64,000 nucleotides of DNA from Gordonibacter sp034932485 (GTDB taxonomy: Bacteria; Actinomycetota; Coriobacteriia; Coriobacteriales; Eggerthellaceae), in NCBI GenBank assembly GCA_034932485.1, contig JAYFOQ010000024.1, positions 19,155 to 83,154 of the forward strand. The letters are read 5' to 3'. The notes under the pieces are model-generated. The model had not been told where the DNA came from, searched no databases, and was given only the letters and a program-made list of their open reading frames with translations. The position numbers were made by a program, and so were the translations under genes. Shown here one piece after another: positions 18,085 to 27,200 of the stretch (position 1 is its first letter; each line of letters starts with the position of its first letter).

Positions 18085-18621
18085 ATGACCTTAGGACTTG
18101 GTTTGCTCTATGTCGGTTGTGTTCTGTTCATGAACGGGGTGGGAACGCTTCAGAAGTGGGACCCAAAGGCTATGGCAGTAATGAACTTCTTCACCGGCGG
18201 CTTACTCGTGGTTATCAACTCGATCAATATCGCTTATACGGCCGTTACGGTTGGGACGAGTGGTATTGGAGCCGACTTCTACGGAATTGCTACTAACATG
18301 CTTTTTGGTTTTACCTATCTGTTTGTGGGGTTCACGAATCTATTCAAGCTCGATGGAAGGCCCCTTGCGTGGTACTGTCTGTTCGTAGCAGTCAATACGC
18401 TTCCCTGCGCTTACCTGTCATTCACGGCTGCCGATCCCATCTTTGGGGTCATATGGCTTATCTGGGGAACCTTATGGTTGGCTTACTGGTTCGCTGGTGC
18501 GGAGATGAAGGTAACTCTTGGACCGAAGTTTATCGGTTGGTACACCACAGTTGTGGGAATTGTTACCTGCTGGATCCCTGGATACATGCTTTTGGCGGAT
18601 TGGTGGAAGTTCCTGTACTGA
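18085..18621 (+). CDS. amiS: AmiS/UreI-family amide or urea channel
   Basis: 178-residue integral membrane protein with about six helices. The start LGLGLLYVGCVLFMNGVGTL and the motif FGFTYLFVGFTNL are typical of the AmiS/UreI family, which includes the Helicobacter proton-gated urea channel and amide transporters in amidase operons. GAGGGGG precedes ATG 18085. The next gene downstream on the same strand, after 132 bases, is a formamidase, so formamide (or a short aliphatic amide) is the likely substrate rather than urea; no urease genes are in the window. Confidence 0.88.
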   Translation: MTLGLGLLYVGCVLFMNGVGTLQKWDPKAMAVMNFFTGGLLVVINSINIAYTAVTVGTSGIGADFYGIATNMLFGFTYLFVGFTNLFKLDGRPLAWYCLFVAVNTLPCAYLSFTAADPIFGVIWLIWGTLWLAYWFAGAEMKVTLGPKFIGWYTTVVGIVTCWIPGYMLLADWWKFLY

Positions 18622-18753
18622 AATGTACTGTACGTGGGGTTCTAGGGCGAGATGGGGTTCGTCTTTCCCTTTGAGTCTAATGGCAAGTGAAAAAGCATTT
18701 GCCAAAACGGACGGCAGGGCATAACAGCCCGGCCGAGATAGGAGGATGGGATT

Positions 18754-19758
18754 ATGGGCAGTATCGGAAGTATGAATAAACCTGAGAATGGCTTCCTGGC
18801 AGCACTGATTCAGTTCCCCGTGCCGATCGTCAATTCTCGCGCGGATATTGACAAGCAGGTCGAAAGCATCATCCGTACTCTTCACGCAACCAAGGCTGGC
18901 TATCCCGGTATGGAGTTGATGGTATTCCCCGAATACAGCACACAGGGCCTCAATACGGCCAAGTGGCTCACCGAGGAGTTCCTCTGCGACGTTCCCGGAC
19001 CCGAGACCGAAGCGTTCGGCCAGGCCTGTAAGGAAGAGGGTATCTACGGCGTCTTCTCCATCATGGAACGCAACCCCGATCCGAGCAAGAACCCCTACAA
19101 CACTGCTATCATTATCGATCCGAACGGCGAGATATGCCTGAAATACCGCAAGCTGTTCCCGTGGAACCCAATCGAGCCTTGGTATCCGGGCGATCTTGGT
19201 ATGCCGGTTTGCGACGGACCTGCTGGCTCCAAGCTTGCCGTATGTATCTGCCACGACGGCATGATCCCCGAGCTTGCACGCGAGGCTGCCTACAAGGGCT
19301 GCAACGTATACATTCGTATCTCTGGCTACAGCACGCAAGTGTGTGAGCAGTGGATTCTCACCAACCGCTCCAACGCGTGGCATAACCTCATGTACACGCT
19401 GGCCGTAAATCTTGCGGGCTACGACAACGTGTTCTACTACTTCGGCGAAGGCCAGATTACGAACTACGACGGCACTGTGCTCGTGCAGGGTCATCGCAAT
19501 CCGTGGGAGATCGTTACTGGCGAAATCTTCCCGTGTCAGGCCGACCAGGCACGTCGCTCGTGGGGCCTCGAGAACAACATCTACAACCTTGGCCATCGTG
19601 GTTACGTCGCCCTTCCCGGCGGCGAGAGCGATGCGGGCCTTACGTGGGTTAAAGACCTTGCAGCTGGCAAGTACAAGCTTCCTTGGGAAGACGAGATGGA
19701 GATCAAGGACGGCAGCATCTACGGCTATCCGACGACCGGTGGTCGCTTCGGTAAGTAG
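18754..19758 (+). CDS. amiF: Formamidase AmiF
   Basis: Nitrilase-superfamily enzyme that hydrolyses formamide to formate and ammonia in the cytoplasm. The protein is 334 residues, as in Helicobacter pylori AmiF, and begins identically with MGSIGSM. The catalytic triad sits at the canonical positions: Glu60 in VFPEYST, Lys133 in KYRKLFPWN and Cys166 in CICHDGMIPE. An AGGAGG ribosome site precedes ATG 18754. Similarity to formamidase is very high through the whole length, so the call over aliphatic amidase AmiE is confident. With the channel upstream it forms a formamide-use unit, and the formate made would feed the formate hydrogenlyase encoded 3 kb away. Confidence 0.94.
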   Translation: MGSIGSMNKPENGFLAALIQFPVPIVNSRADIDKQVESIIRTLHATKAGYPGMELMVFPEYSTQGLNTAKWLTEEFLCDVPGPETEAFGQACKEEGIYGVFSIMERNPDPSKNPYNTAIIIDPNGEICLKYRKLFPWNPIEPWYPGDLGMPVCDGPAGSKLAVCICHDGMIPELAREAAYKGCNVYIRISGYSTQVCEQWILTNRSNAWHNLMYTLAVNLAGYDNVFYYFGEGQITNYDGTVLVQGHRNPWEIVTGEIFPCQADQARRSWGLENNIYNLGHRGYVALPGGESDAGLTWVKDLAAGKYKLPWEDEMEIKDGSIYGYPTTGGRFGK

Positions 19759-19822
19759 CACTCTCTCTTCTTTAGCGTGATTCTCTTGGTGTGCTAGGCA
19801 CCAGTAGAATTCGCAAACGAAG

Positions 19823-19865
19823 GCGTTCCCTGTATCGGACCACCGGTGCAGGGAGCGTTTCTTTA
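19823..19865 (+). terminator. Hairpin terminator after amiF
   Basis: GCGTTCCCTG and CAGGGAGCGT pair around a 16-base loop, and the second arm is followed by TTCTTT. It ends the amiS-amiF transcript. Confidence 0.75.
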
Positions 19866-19953
19866 TGCGTGAAGGACTGAGGCTTTTTTGATAAATAAGG
19901 CAGTTACTTTATTTATCGGGTGCTTGGGATATTTTGTTTTTAATCGTGTCGTG

Positions 19954-21207
19954 TCAGTTCGCGCGAGTCGCCTTTTCGGGATCTATGCTCATGCTCTGGA
20001 ATCGGTGCTGCATAAATTCGTTATCGTAATGCTGCTCGCAAAATTGAGCTATGGCGCTATCGGGCGCTCTGCCGGCCATTCGGCCGTACCAGCAATCGAG
20101 GGCGATAAGGGTCATGGCTCCGTTTGCAATCATCAATACGGCGCAGACGGCGGTAATGGCGTAACGTAAGTTCCACGGAATGAGATTTACCAGCTTGAGC
20201 ATTTGGGGCAGCAGCAGCTTGATCCAGACAAGACCCAGGAAACCCCACATAATCATAAACATGCCGTTTGTACGTCCGTCGATGGAAAGCCAGGTGCCAC
20301 TATAATCCCACGCTACGATACCGAAAGCGTACTGCATAAACCAGCTGGTCAAATATTCAAACAAACCGCCGATAACGGCGCTTACCAAGAAAATGATTGC
20401 GAAATTCTTTTTATGGAAGCGATTCAGTGCTAAGGTCATGAGTACCGCACCAAAGCCATAAATAGGTGAGAAGGGGCCATACAGCATGCCTGCACGATCT
20501 TCATAGTGACCAGGATTCACTACAATGAAGTGGTAGACGGTTTCGATAATCAGCCCAAGCACACAACATACGACAAATATCCAGAACAAGTTGAAGAAGT
20601 TCAGAGCGATAAATCCTTTGCCCGTTTCGTCACGTCCGAGCGTTCCTTCTTCGGCTTCTTCACGCGTCTCCATGTCGCGTAATTTGCGCTGCAACTCGCG
20701 CTCTTCTGCAAGCGATGGATCGAGATAACTGGTAAGAGCAACAAGAAATACCATGAACACCGCGTAGAAGATAAGTGTTCCGTCTAGGCCGAACAGCATA
20801 ATATCTACGAGGAGAGCGCCTATCAATAGAACTACAAGCACCTCAGACATCCGTGCGGCATTGCGGCGCTTATCACGCAACAAACGAATGCCAAAAACAA
20901 CGAACGCTACCGCAAGTATGGTAAGCAGCGCAAATTCCACGAAAAGCAGCACAACCGTGGCGGTTGAATCGCCTGCAAAAGTGCCATCTTGTAAAGCAAA
21001 TACCATAACTACCATGACGAAAGCCATCATAGGAAGCACGGCTACGCCACCGATGATGCACAGGATGGCAAATATCTTCAATAACAGGGGTATTTTTTTC
21101 TTTAGCACCGTTTGCGCTTGCTCTTCCTTGTTTTTGAGAGCTTCGATCTCATTTTTTAGATTATTGTCGGCTAGTATATCGTGTTGTGCCTTGTGGTGGT
21201 TCGGCAT
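19954..21207 (-). CDS. Membrane protein with PF06541-type (putative ABC transporter permease) domain
   Basis: 417 residues. Residues 1-50 are charged and helical (possible coiled coil around LKNEIEALKNKEEQ), followed by about five membrane segments. The C-terminal half, with LIIETVYHFIVVNPGHYEDR, LYGPFSPIYGFGA and GIVAWDYSGTWLSIDGR, matches the family annotated as putative ABC-transporter type IV / CmpB. The function of this family is not established. AAAGGG lies upstream of the start at 21207. It is a single gene on the minus strand with no obvious partner. Confidence 0.7.
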   Translation of the reverse strand: MPNHHKAQHDILADNNLKNEIEALKNKEEQAQTVLKKKIPLLLKIFAILCIIGGVAVLPMMAFVMVVMVFALQDGTFAGDSTATVVLLFVEFALLTILAVAFVVFGIRLLRDKRRNAARMSEVLVVLLIGALLVDIMLFGLDGTLIFYAVFMVFLVALTSYLDPSLAEERELQRKLRDMETREEAEEGTLGRDETGKGFIALNFFNLFWIFVVCCVLGLIIETVYHFIVVNPGHYEDRAGMLYGPFSPIYGFGAVLMTLALNRFHKKNFAIIFLVSAVIGGLFEYLTSWFMQYAFGIVAWDYSGTWLSIDGRTNGMFMIMWGFLGLVWIKLLLPQMLKLVNLIPWNLRYAITAVCAVLMIANGAMTLIALDCWYGRMAGRAPDSAIAQFCEQHYDNEFMQHRFQSMSIDPEKATRAN

Positions 21208-21415
21208 AGCAAGCCCTTTCGTTCCCCTGTGGCGATAGGTTGTTCAACTCGTTCGGAATATAGCCGTACACAATACCATAGTGCCCGGTTCGCTCAGGTA
21301 AAAGGCTGGTAAATGATGAAGGTAGAGCTGTTCTGTCTCAGTTTCATGCACGTAAATAAGGGCTATTCTTTCCTGAAAACATTGATCGATGTCACTTGTT
21401 TCGAGAAGTGATGCC

Positions 21416-22252
21416 CTATACGTACCCATTTTCCTGCGCCCACTGGGTGCCACGGCTGCAACGCAGGTTGGTAAGGGGGCAAGCTTTGGGGCAGAGTGTA
21501 CACACGATAGATGTAGTACCCTGACCGGTTGTGGCAGAGCTTTGGTCCGAGGGAGAAACCGTGGCTCCATCGCTTGAGGGCGATGCGCTTTCGTCTGTCG
21601 ATTCGTTACCGATAGACTCGTCATTGCGCTCTTGTTTGCGAGCACTTTCCGCTGTGACATCACTGAGGTCTTGCGCCTGACTAACAAGCGACGTTGCTTC
21701 GGTTGTGGTCGCTTGGGCTGTTAGCGTCGATTCCGTCATGCCACCAAGGAGATCCGTCCAGACAAGTATGCTGGTAACGAATACCGCAGCGGTTGCGCTT
21801 GCGATGCGTTGAGGTATGTCCGAACGTGCGATCTTCTTGATGATGCCAACGAGGTAGCGTGCGTGGAGTGCTGTATGTAGCACAAGAATGGTGAGGCATA
21901 TATAAGATGCGATGTTGTGTATTGTTACCACTTCTAAGCTACCAGGGCCGATGAACAGATCGCGGGCTATCAGTATTCCCGATGCAATGATCGCAATCAT
22001 GCCGAGTGGCAATAAGCAGTCTGCTATGACAAGTACGGTTTTTAGGGGGCTCAGCTTACCCTGGGGTAGTTTCCGAAGAAGGCCGATAATAGATTTGGCG
22101 TTCAGGGCCACATGCGCGATAAATAGCGCTCCGATGGCAATGCCCATTACCTCGTGGTAAAGAGTGTTTAGGTCGTAACAAAACATTAGCTGTAAATAAA
22201 TAACCAGCATGGCAAGATCAATTAAGATCTTGATGACAGTCTTTCGTTTCAT
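21416..22252 (-). CDS. DUF4405-like membrane cytochrome with C-terminal Cys cluster
   Basis: 278 residues from the start at 22252, which has GAGAGGAA upstream. Five or six membrane helices carry histidines (YHEVMG, FIAHVALN, TIHNIAS, LHTALHARYL), a pattern like the DUF4405/cytochrome b-type family often linked to extracytosolic flavin-carrying electron transfer. After the helices comes a Ser/Thr/Asp-rich linker of about 60 residues and then Cys251, Cys254, Cys258 and Cys265 in CTLCPKACPLTNLRC. That tail could bind an Fe-S cluster outside the membrane. Haem binding and the cluster are both inferred. The partner proteins are not adjacent; the FMN-binding reductase at 41.2 kb is a candidate. Confidence 0.6.
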   Translation of the reverse strand: MKRKTVIKILIDLAMLVIYLQLMFCYDLNTLYHEVMGIAIGALFIAHVALNAKSIIGLLRKLPQGKLSPLKTVLVIADCLLPLGMIAIIASGILIARDLFIGPGSLEVVTIHNIASYICLTILVLHTALHARYLVGIIKKIARSDIPQRIASATAAVFVTSILVWTDLLGGMTESTLTAQATTTEATSLVSQAQDLSDVTAESARKQERNDESIGNESTDESASPSSDGATVSPSDQSSATTGQGTTSIVCTLCPKACPLTNLRCSRGTQWAQENGYV

Positions 22253-22533
22253 AAGGGGGGTTCCTCTCTTGCCATGCCCTTTGTTGGTGTGCGGGCTATG
22301 ATTGCAAGCCTTATGAAACCATCCGAACCTGAAGGTAGCCTGAAGCAGCATTTTCGTACCTACGAAAGCTTCATACTGTTTGAGATACTAGGCGCTCGCA
22401 TACGAGGGGGGGGTCTTGCAACGGAGATCGAAGGGTGCCCACCTTCGCGTGAGGGAGGACTCGCGAAGGTGGGGCTTTAAGAGGGGCGATCTTGCTGTGC
22501 CATCAAAAGGGAGGGAGGGGCACGGTGCGAGAT

Positions 22534-22586
22534 CGATGGAAGCGGGATTGAGCAGAGCGGGGGGGGGGGGGATCCCGCTTCCATCG
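22534..22586. repeat. 15-bp inverted repeat with poly-G loop
   Basis: Arms CGATGGAAGCGGGAT (22534-22548) and its exact complement (22572-22586) enclose a loop that ends in 13 consecutive G (22559-22571). The G-run could form a G-quadruplex or vary in length. No family is recognised. Confidence 0.8.
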
Positions 22587-22617
22587 AAGTGCACTGGCAT
22601 GGTGAGGGCGGTAGTGT

Positions 22618-22655
22618 CTTTCCTTGGCATCCTTTGTTTTGGATGCCAAGGAAAG
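22618..22655. repeat. 15-bp inverted repeat with T-rich loop
   Basis: CTTTCCTTGGCATCC pairs perfectly with 22641-22655 around the loop TTTGTTTT. A bidirectional terminator or mRNA-stabilising hairpin is possible; no T-run follows the stem on either strand. Confidence 0.8.
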
Positions 22656-22779
22656 CTCGAGCGATCAAGACCCCGTCGTCTCGCGCCCACTCGCCGTTGC
22701 AGCAGACGGGTAAGTGTGAGGGGGGGATGGGTCCTGATTGCCGCCTGCTGTGTTCAGCTTTAGCAGGCGGCAGAAGCAT

Positions 22780-23649
22780 CTAGTACAGTAAGCAGATGGA
22801 GTAGCCCATCTGGTAGAACAGGACCCTAAACATTAGGGAGGCAGCAACAGCGGTGATCACGGCGATAATCATGAACGACTTTGACGCGCCGATCTTATTC
22901 TTCGCTGCGATAGAGCAGGCCAGAGTCACAATGACGCAAATGAGAGAGCACCAGAACATTAGTGCACCTTCGCCCATAAGCATGACATTCAGCAGGCTGT
23001 CCACGTGGGTGGGGGCTGTCGTCATGGATGTGGGGTCTGCGTAGTACCCAAAGCTGGCGATGGTAGACATCGCACAGGCTGCCGCGTACACTACATCGGC
23101 AACGATCTGGGCAATGGCACCGATGAACGTAAACTGGATGGCAGAACCCTCCGCTGCTTCATCCTTCTTTAGGATGGCGATGACCCACGTGTACACCGCG
23201 CCCAATAAGGCTGCATTGGCGATGTAGAACACAACTAGTGCTAAGCCCCAAGCCGGACGGGCCGGCATAAGGTAGGAGTGAGCGGTAGCGGCCAGCATGA
23301 GCACGGCCACCACGATCGTCACCCAGGCAAGCACCTTAGAGATGGGCTTGCCACCGCGAAGCATGACGAACCACACCACCATGATGATGGCCAGCGCCAC
23401 GCACCCGATGAGCTCTTGGGTGATGCCGGACGTAAGGTGCCCGAACCCGTTGAAGATGCGCTCCCAGTGCTCAAGGTGCAGAAACGCCCCGATGCCGCCA
23501 ACAATAAGTGAGACTCCTGCAACGATAAGCGAAGTGAAAGCGGTCTTCTCGCCTTTGCCTTGCAGGGCCAAGACGGACATGCCGCCAAGAATTCCACAGG
23601 TCAGACAAACAAACAGCGTGAAGATAACTAAAGGCCACTGAGTTTCCAT
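22780..23649 (-). CDS. DmsC-like membrane anchor subunit
   Basis: 289-residue polytopic protein (about eight helices) of the DmsC family, which anchors a Tat-exported molybdoenzyme to the outer face of the membrane and oxidises menaquinol. The start QWPLVIFTLFVCLTCGILGG is typical. The ATG overlaps the stop of the ferredoxin gene in TAATG and GGAGG lies just upstream, so translation is coupled. It is the last gene of a dmsABC-like operon. Confidence 0.85.
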   Translation of the reverse strand: METQWPLVIFTLFVCLTCGILGGMSVLALQGKGEKTAFTSLIVAGVSLIVGGIGAFLHLEHWERIFNGFGHLTSGITQELIGCVALAIIMVVWFVMLRGGKPISKVLAWVTIVVAVLMLAATAHSYLMPARPAWGLALVVFYIANAALLGAVYTWVIAILKKDEAAEGSAIQFTFIGAIAQIVADVVYAAACAMSTIASFGYYADPTSMTTAPTHVDSLLNVMLMGEGALMFWCSLICVIVTLACSIAAKNKIGASKSFMIIAVITAVAASLMFRVLFYQMGYSICLLY

Positions 23650-24281
23650 TATGCGTTACCTCCTTCCCAGTGATGATCGCGCAGAATGTAGGAGTACGCG
23701 GGCTTGTTGCCCACGTCGGGCAGGTGGTGAATGTCAGACTCTTTGAAAGGCTCAATGAAGTCCACCATTTTGCGTTGTTTGCTGGCCGAGTCAAACGAGC
23801 CCACGTAGGAGTCCAAGCCCTTTTCGGTGTCTCCGATCCAGCGGGCATTGCCACCACACTGGCTGACACACTGAGGGAGTTCTCCTTGTTTCAGCTTTTG
23901 CTCGCACAGTGTGCACTTCTCGACAACCCTTTCTTCCTCATTGAGGTAGCGAACGCCGTAGGGGCAGGCCATAACACAGAACTGGCAGCCGATGCACTTT
24001 TCCTTATCAATCTGGACGGAGCCGTCTTCGGCGATATGGGAGGCTTCAGTCGGACACACCTTCGTGCACTCGGGATTCTCGCAGTGTTGGCACGATATGG
24101 GTAGGAAGTACATGTATACGTCGGGATACTGGCCAGAGCCGCCGGGGATGGGGTTGGGCCCCACGCGTACGACCTTGTTCCAGTAGCTGCCGATGGGCAC
24201 GTTATTGACGGCCTTGCAAGCAACCGAGCAGGCCAAGCAGCCTACACAGCGGTTTACGTCGGTGATGATGGCGATAGACAT
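23649..24281 (-). CDS. DmsB-like four-cluster ferredoxin subunit
   Basis: 210 residues. Four 4Fe-4S motifs are visible in order: CVGCLACSVACK, CQHCENPECTKVCP, CIGCQFCVMACPYG and CTLCEQK plus CVSQCGG. It should carry electrons between the DmsC-like anchor and the catalytic subunit at the outer face of the membrane, entering with its Tat-exported partner. GGGAGG precedes the start at 24281, only three bases after the catalytic gene ends. Confidence 0.9.
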   Translation of the reverse strand: MSIAIITDVNRCVGCLACSVACKAVNNVPIGSYWNKVVRVGPNPIPGGSGQYPDVYMYFLPISCQHCENPECTKVCPTEASHIAEDGSVQIDKEKCIGCQFCVMACPYGVRYLNEEERVVEKCTLCEQKLKQGELPQCVSQCGGNARWIGDTEKGLDSYVGSFDSASKQRKMVDFIEPFKESDIHHLPDVGNKPAYSYILRDHHWEGGNA

Positions 24282-24284
24282 GAG

Positions 24285-27200
24285 TTATTTCCTCCCTTCG
24301 TAAGTCGGCAGCCATTCCTTCAGACGGGGGTCGTCGGAGGTATGGATGATCGGGGTTCCGGTGCTGTCGCATGGCACGGGGTTGTTGAATGGCGAATTTT
24401 CGGGTGTAGCTTTGTATATCTTCACCTGGTAAGCGCGCAGGTTGGAGCTGCCGGAGTGCGGGTCTTGCGCGTGGTGGTCGATTAGCTGGTTGACTGCCGA
24501 GTATTGGAAACCGTGGCCGGCATCCTTAACCTCGGGGTACCACCAGGTGTGTTCAAGATTGACAACCGTGTCGTCTACGCCGTAGTACAGGTCGGCCACC
24601 TGGCGGATTTTGCCCCACTCGGTTTCGATCCACACCCAGTCGCCCTGTTGAATGCCGTATTCGGCAGCTGTCTTGGGATTGATTTCGACGCGTGGCACCG
24701 GCCAAAGTTCACGGCACCAAGGAAGCTGACGGTGCTCTGAGTGGAAGTAGACCGGGATGCGTCGACCGGTGGTTGCAGTGAGCGGGTATTCTTTGGCGCG
24801 CTCGGGGTCGGCAACGGGGCCGTGCGGCGGCTCTTTCCAGGAGGGTAGCCACCACATCTTTTCCTCGGGGTGGTGTGATTCCATGACGGTCGACCAAATT
24901 TCTTGCTTCATGGTTGGCGTGAACCAACCTGGCTTCCAGTCGCCGATGCCTTTGCCTGCCGTGTAGTCAAGACGCGCCCATACACGGTCGCGTGCACGCA
25001 TAGCGCCGGTTTGATAACGGCGATAGGTGCCCCAGTTGCGGGGTTCGACATCTTTGGCTTGCCACCAACCGTGTTTCTGGAAGTCTGCTACGTAGTCGTT
25101 CCATGTCTTATACTTGGGCTTAACCTCTGCCATCGGTACGCCATGGCGCTCGAGTGAGGGCTTGCCGCTCTCAACCTTCCACGTGGTGTAGGTGAGTTCG
25201 TCGTCGGTAAGCAGCTTGATAGAATCGTCCAGCTGCCAGTCGATGGAAGGCCATTCATTGCCTTTTTCGTTGGTCCACTGCCAGTTCATACGTTTTGCGA
25301 ACGCCATAACAATTTCAGGGTCGTACATCGCCTCTGCAGGTGGCTCGACGCACTTGACGGTTGCGCCCATGGCGCCAGCGGAGCCCTGGCTCGCGCGCGG
25401 CGAGTTGAGTTCGATCCAGTGTGCGACGGGAAGGATGACGTCGGCGGTATCGTTTTGCGGTGTGTGCCATAAGTTCAAGTCAACGAAGAAGTCGAGCGAG
25501 CAGAGCGCATCCCAGGCCACCGTGGTGTTCGTGTGGCTCATGAAGTTGCCGGACTCGTTCCAGAGCGCACGCACGGGGTACGGCTCGCCGGAGAGCATGG
25601 TGTCCCAGGCTGAAGCGGCATCACACCAGTACTGCCACCAGCTGATAAGCGGGAACTTCTGGATGCCTAGCTGCTTTTGATTCACTTCCGCTGGCGGAGT
25701 GGAGGCGCCCGGTGCCCATGCGGAGAAACCCTGAAGGTCACCGTCGATGGGTACGATGGTAGGCCCTCGGTTGCCGCCCGGAGTATCCATGTTGCCGGTG
25801 ATGCCTACGAGATTATCGAGTGCGCGGCTATTCTGGATGGCATTGCAGGCATGTTCCTGCGCCAGCATATATTGGATGCCACCGTTGCCGTAGCCCGTCG
25901 AGGGGTCGATGCGTGTACCATAAGCGGTGGCAGCGGCCTCAATCTCGGAAGCGGGGATGCCGGTGATCTTTTCGGCGTTTTCGAGGTTATATTCGGCGGC
26001 GCGAGCTTTGTAGTGCTCCCATACCGGTTTGACCTTTACCTTCTTGCCATCTTTTAGCGTGATCTCGAACTCACCCTCAAGTGCGGGGTCGATGCCTGGA
26101 TCGAATGGCTGAAGATCGGGAACCCAGCCCTGTGTCTGGCCCGGCAGCAGATGATCCTGTTCGGCTTCGCGGCCGGCTCGCGCCTTCTCGGAGTCGTAGT
26201 TCTCGCCCTCCCAGAAACCGCCGGTCTCGTCGATGACTCCCTCTTGATCAGCATTAAACCAGGTAAACGCACCATACTCATGGGTAATACCCGCGGCGGC
26301 CAGCTTTTCCCAGTTATTGTCGTACACAAGGAACTTATAGGGGCTGCCTCCGTCTTTGATATCGCTTTCCTTTAGAAGGTGCGTTTTCACGTCCCAGTAC
26401 GAACCGTCGGTACGTACGGTGGGAAAGCCCGTGGCCTCCATGTCTTCGCACACGAGGAAGGGGGCATTCGTCCATTTTTTCGTGTAGAGTTCATCGTAGA
26501 GTTTTTTCTCTATGATGACATTTGTCCAGGCAAGAGCCAGCGCACCGTCGGTACCGGGGCGCAGATGTTGCCAGTAGTCGGCCTCCTTGCCCATGTTAGC
26601 CATACGTGGGTCGACGCTGATATGTATGTCGGCGCGTGAGGCGGTGTCAACAGTGACGCGGCAGGAGTCGTCGTAATTTGAAAGCTCGGATGCGCCCGCC
26701 CATTGTACGTACACCTTCGGACGACAGATGGTTTCCATCCATGACATGGCGAACTGCGAAACCATGGTAGTGGCGAAGTGGCGTGGGCCCTTGCAGATCT
26801 GCCAGGCCTCGATGTTGTTTGGGGTCTCCAGCATGTTTTTCAGGATGGACTCCGAGTGCATGCACCAGATGCGCGACGTGCCCACCTGGCAAGCGATGGC
26901 CTCGCCGCCGTATTTGCTCTTGATGTCTAGCAGGTTGGTGGCAACGGTGTCGAGTGCCTCTTCCCATGAGATGCGCACCCAACCGGGCTCTTCGCCCTTG
27001 GGGTTCGTGCGCTTCATGGGGTAGTGCAAACGGTCGGGATGATACGCAGCCTGGATGGATGACTGCGACTTTGTGCAGCAATTACCCATGGACTGGAACG
27101 CGCCCTCGTCACCCTCAACACGGATGGCGCGACCGTTTTGGACGATGACCTTGACGCCGCATTCCATCTTGCCGCAGCCGCGACAGCATGTTTTGACTGC

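Larger units (their letters stand above)
22253..22779. repeat. Gene-free region with four hairpins and a 13-G run
   Basis: No convincing gene lies here; the open frames on both strands are low-complexity and mirror one another through the inverted repeats. Four separate hairpins are present: 22438-22473 (12-bp arms), 22534-22586 (15-bp perfect arms around a 23-base loop that contains 13 G), 22618-22655 (15-bp perfect arms, 8-base loop) and 22740-22771 (10-bp arms). None has a strong T-run. The region lies between the start of the DUF4405-like gene and the end of the dmsC-like gene, both on the minus strand. Confidence 0.8.

Noticed and set aside
18472..19761. 429-residue open frame antisense to amiF
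   Set aside because: It lies opposite a nearly fully conserved formamidase gene and arises from its codon bias; no ribosome site or family signal.
22388..22783. Overlapping open frames of 64-115 residues on both strands in the hairpin region
   Set aside because: They are produced by the inverted repeats and G/C runs, mirror each other, and have low-complexity peptides.
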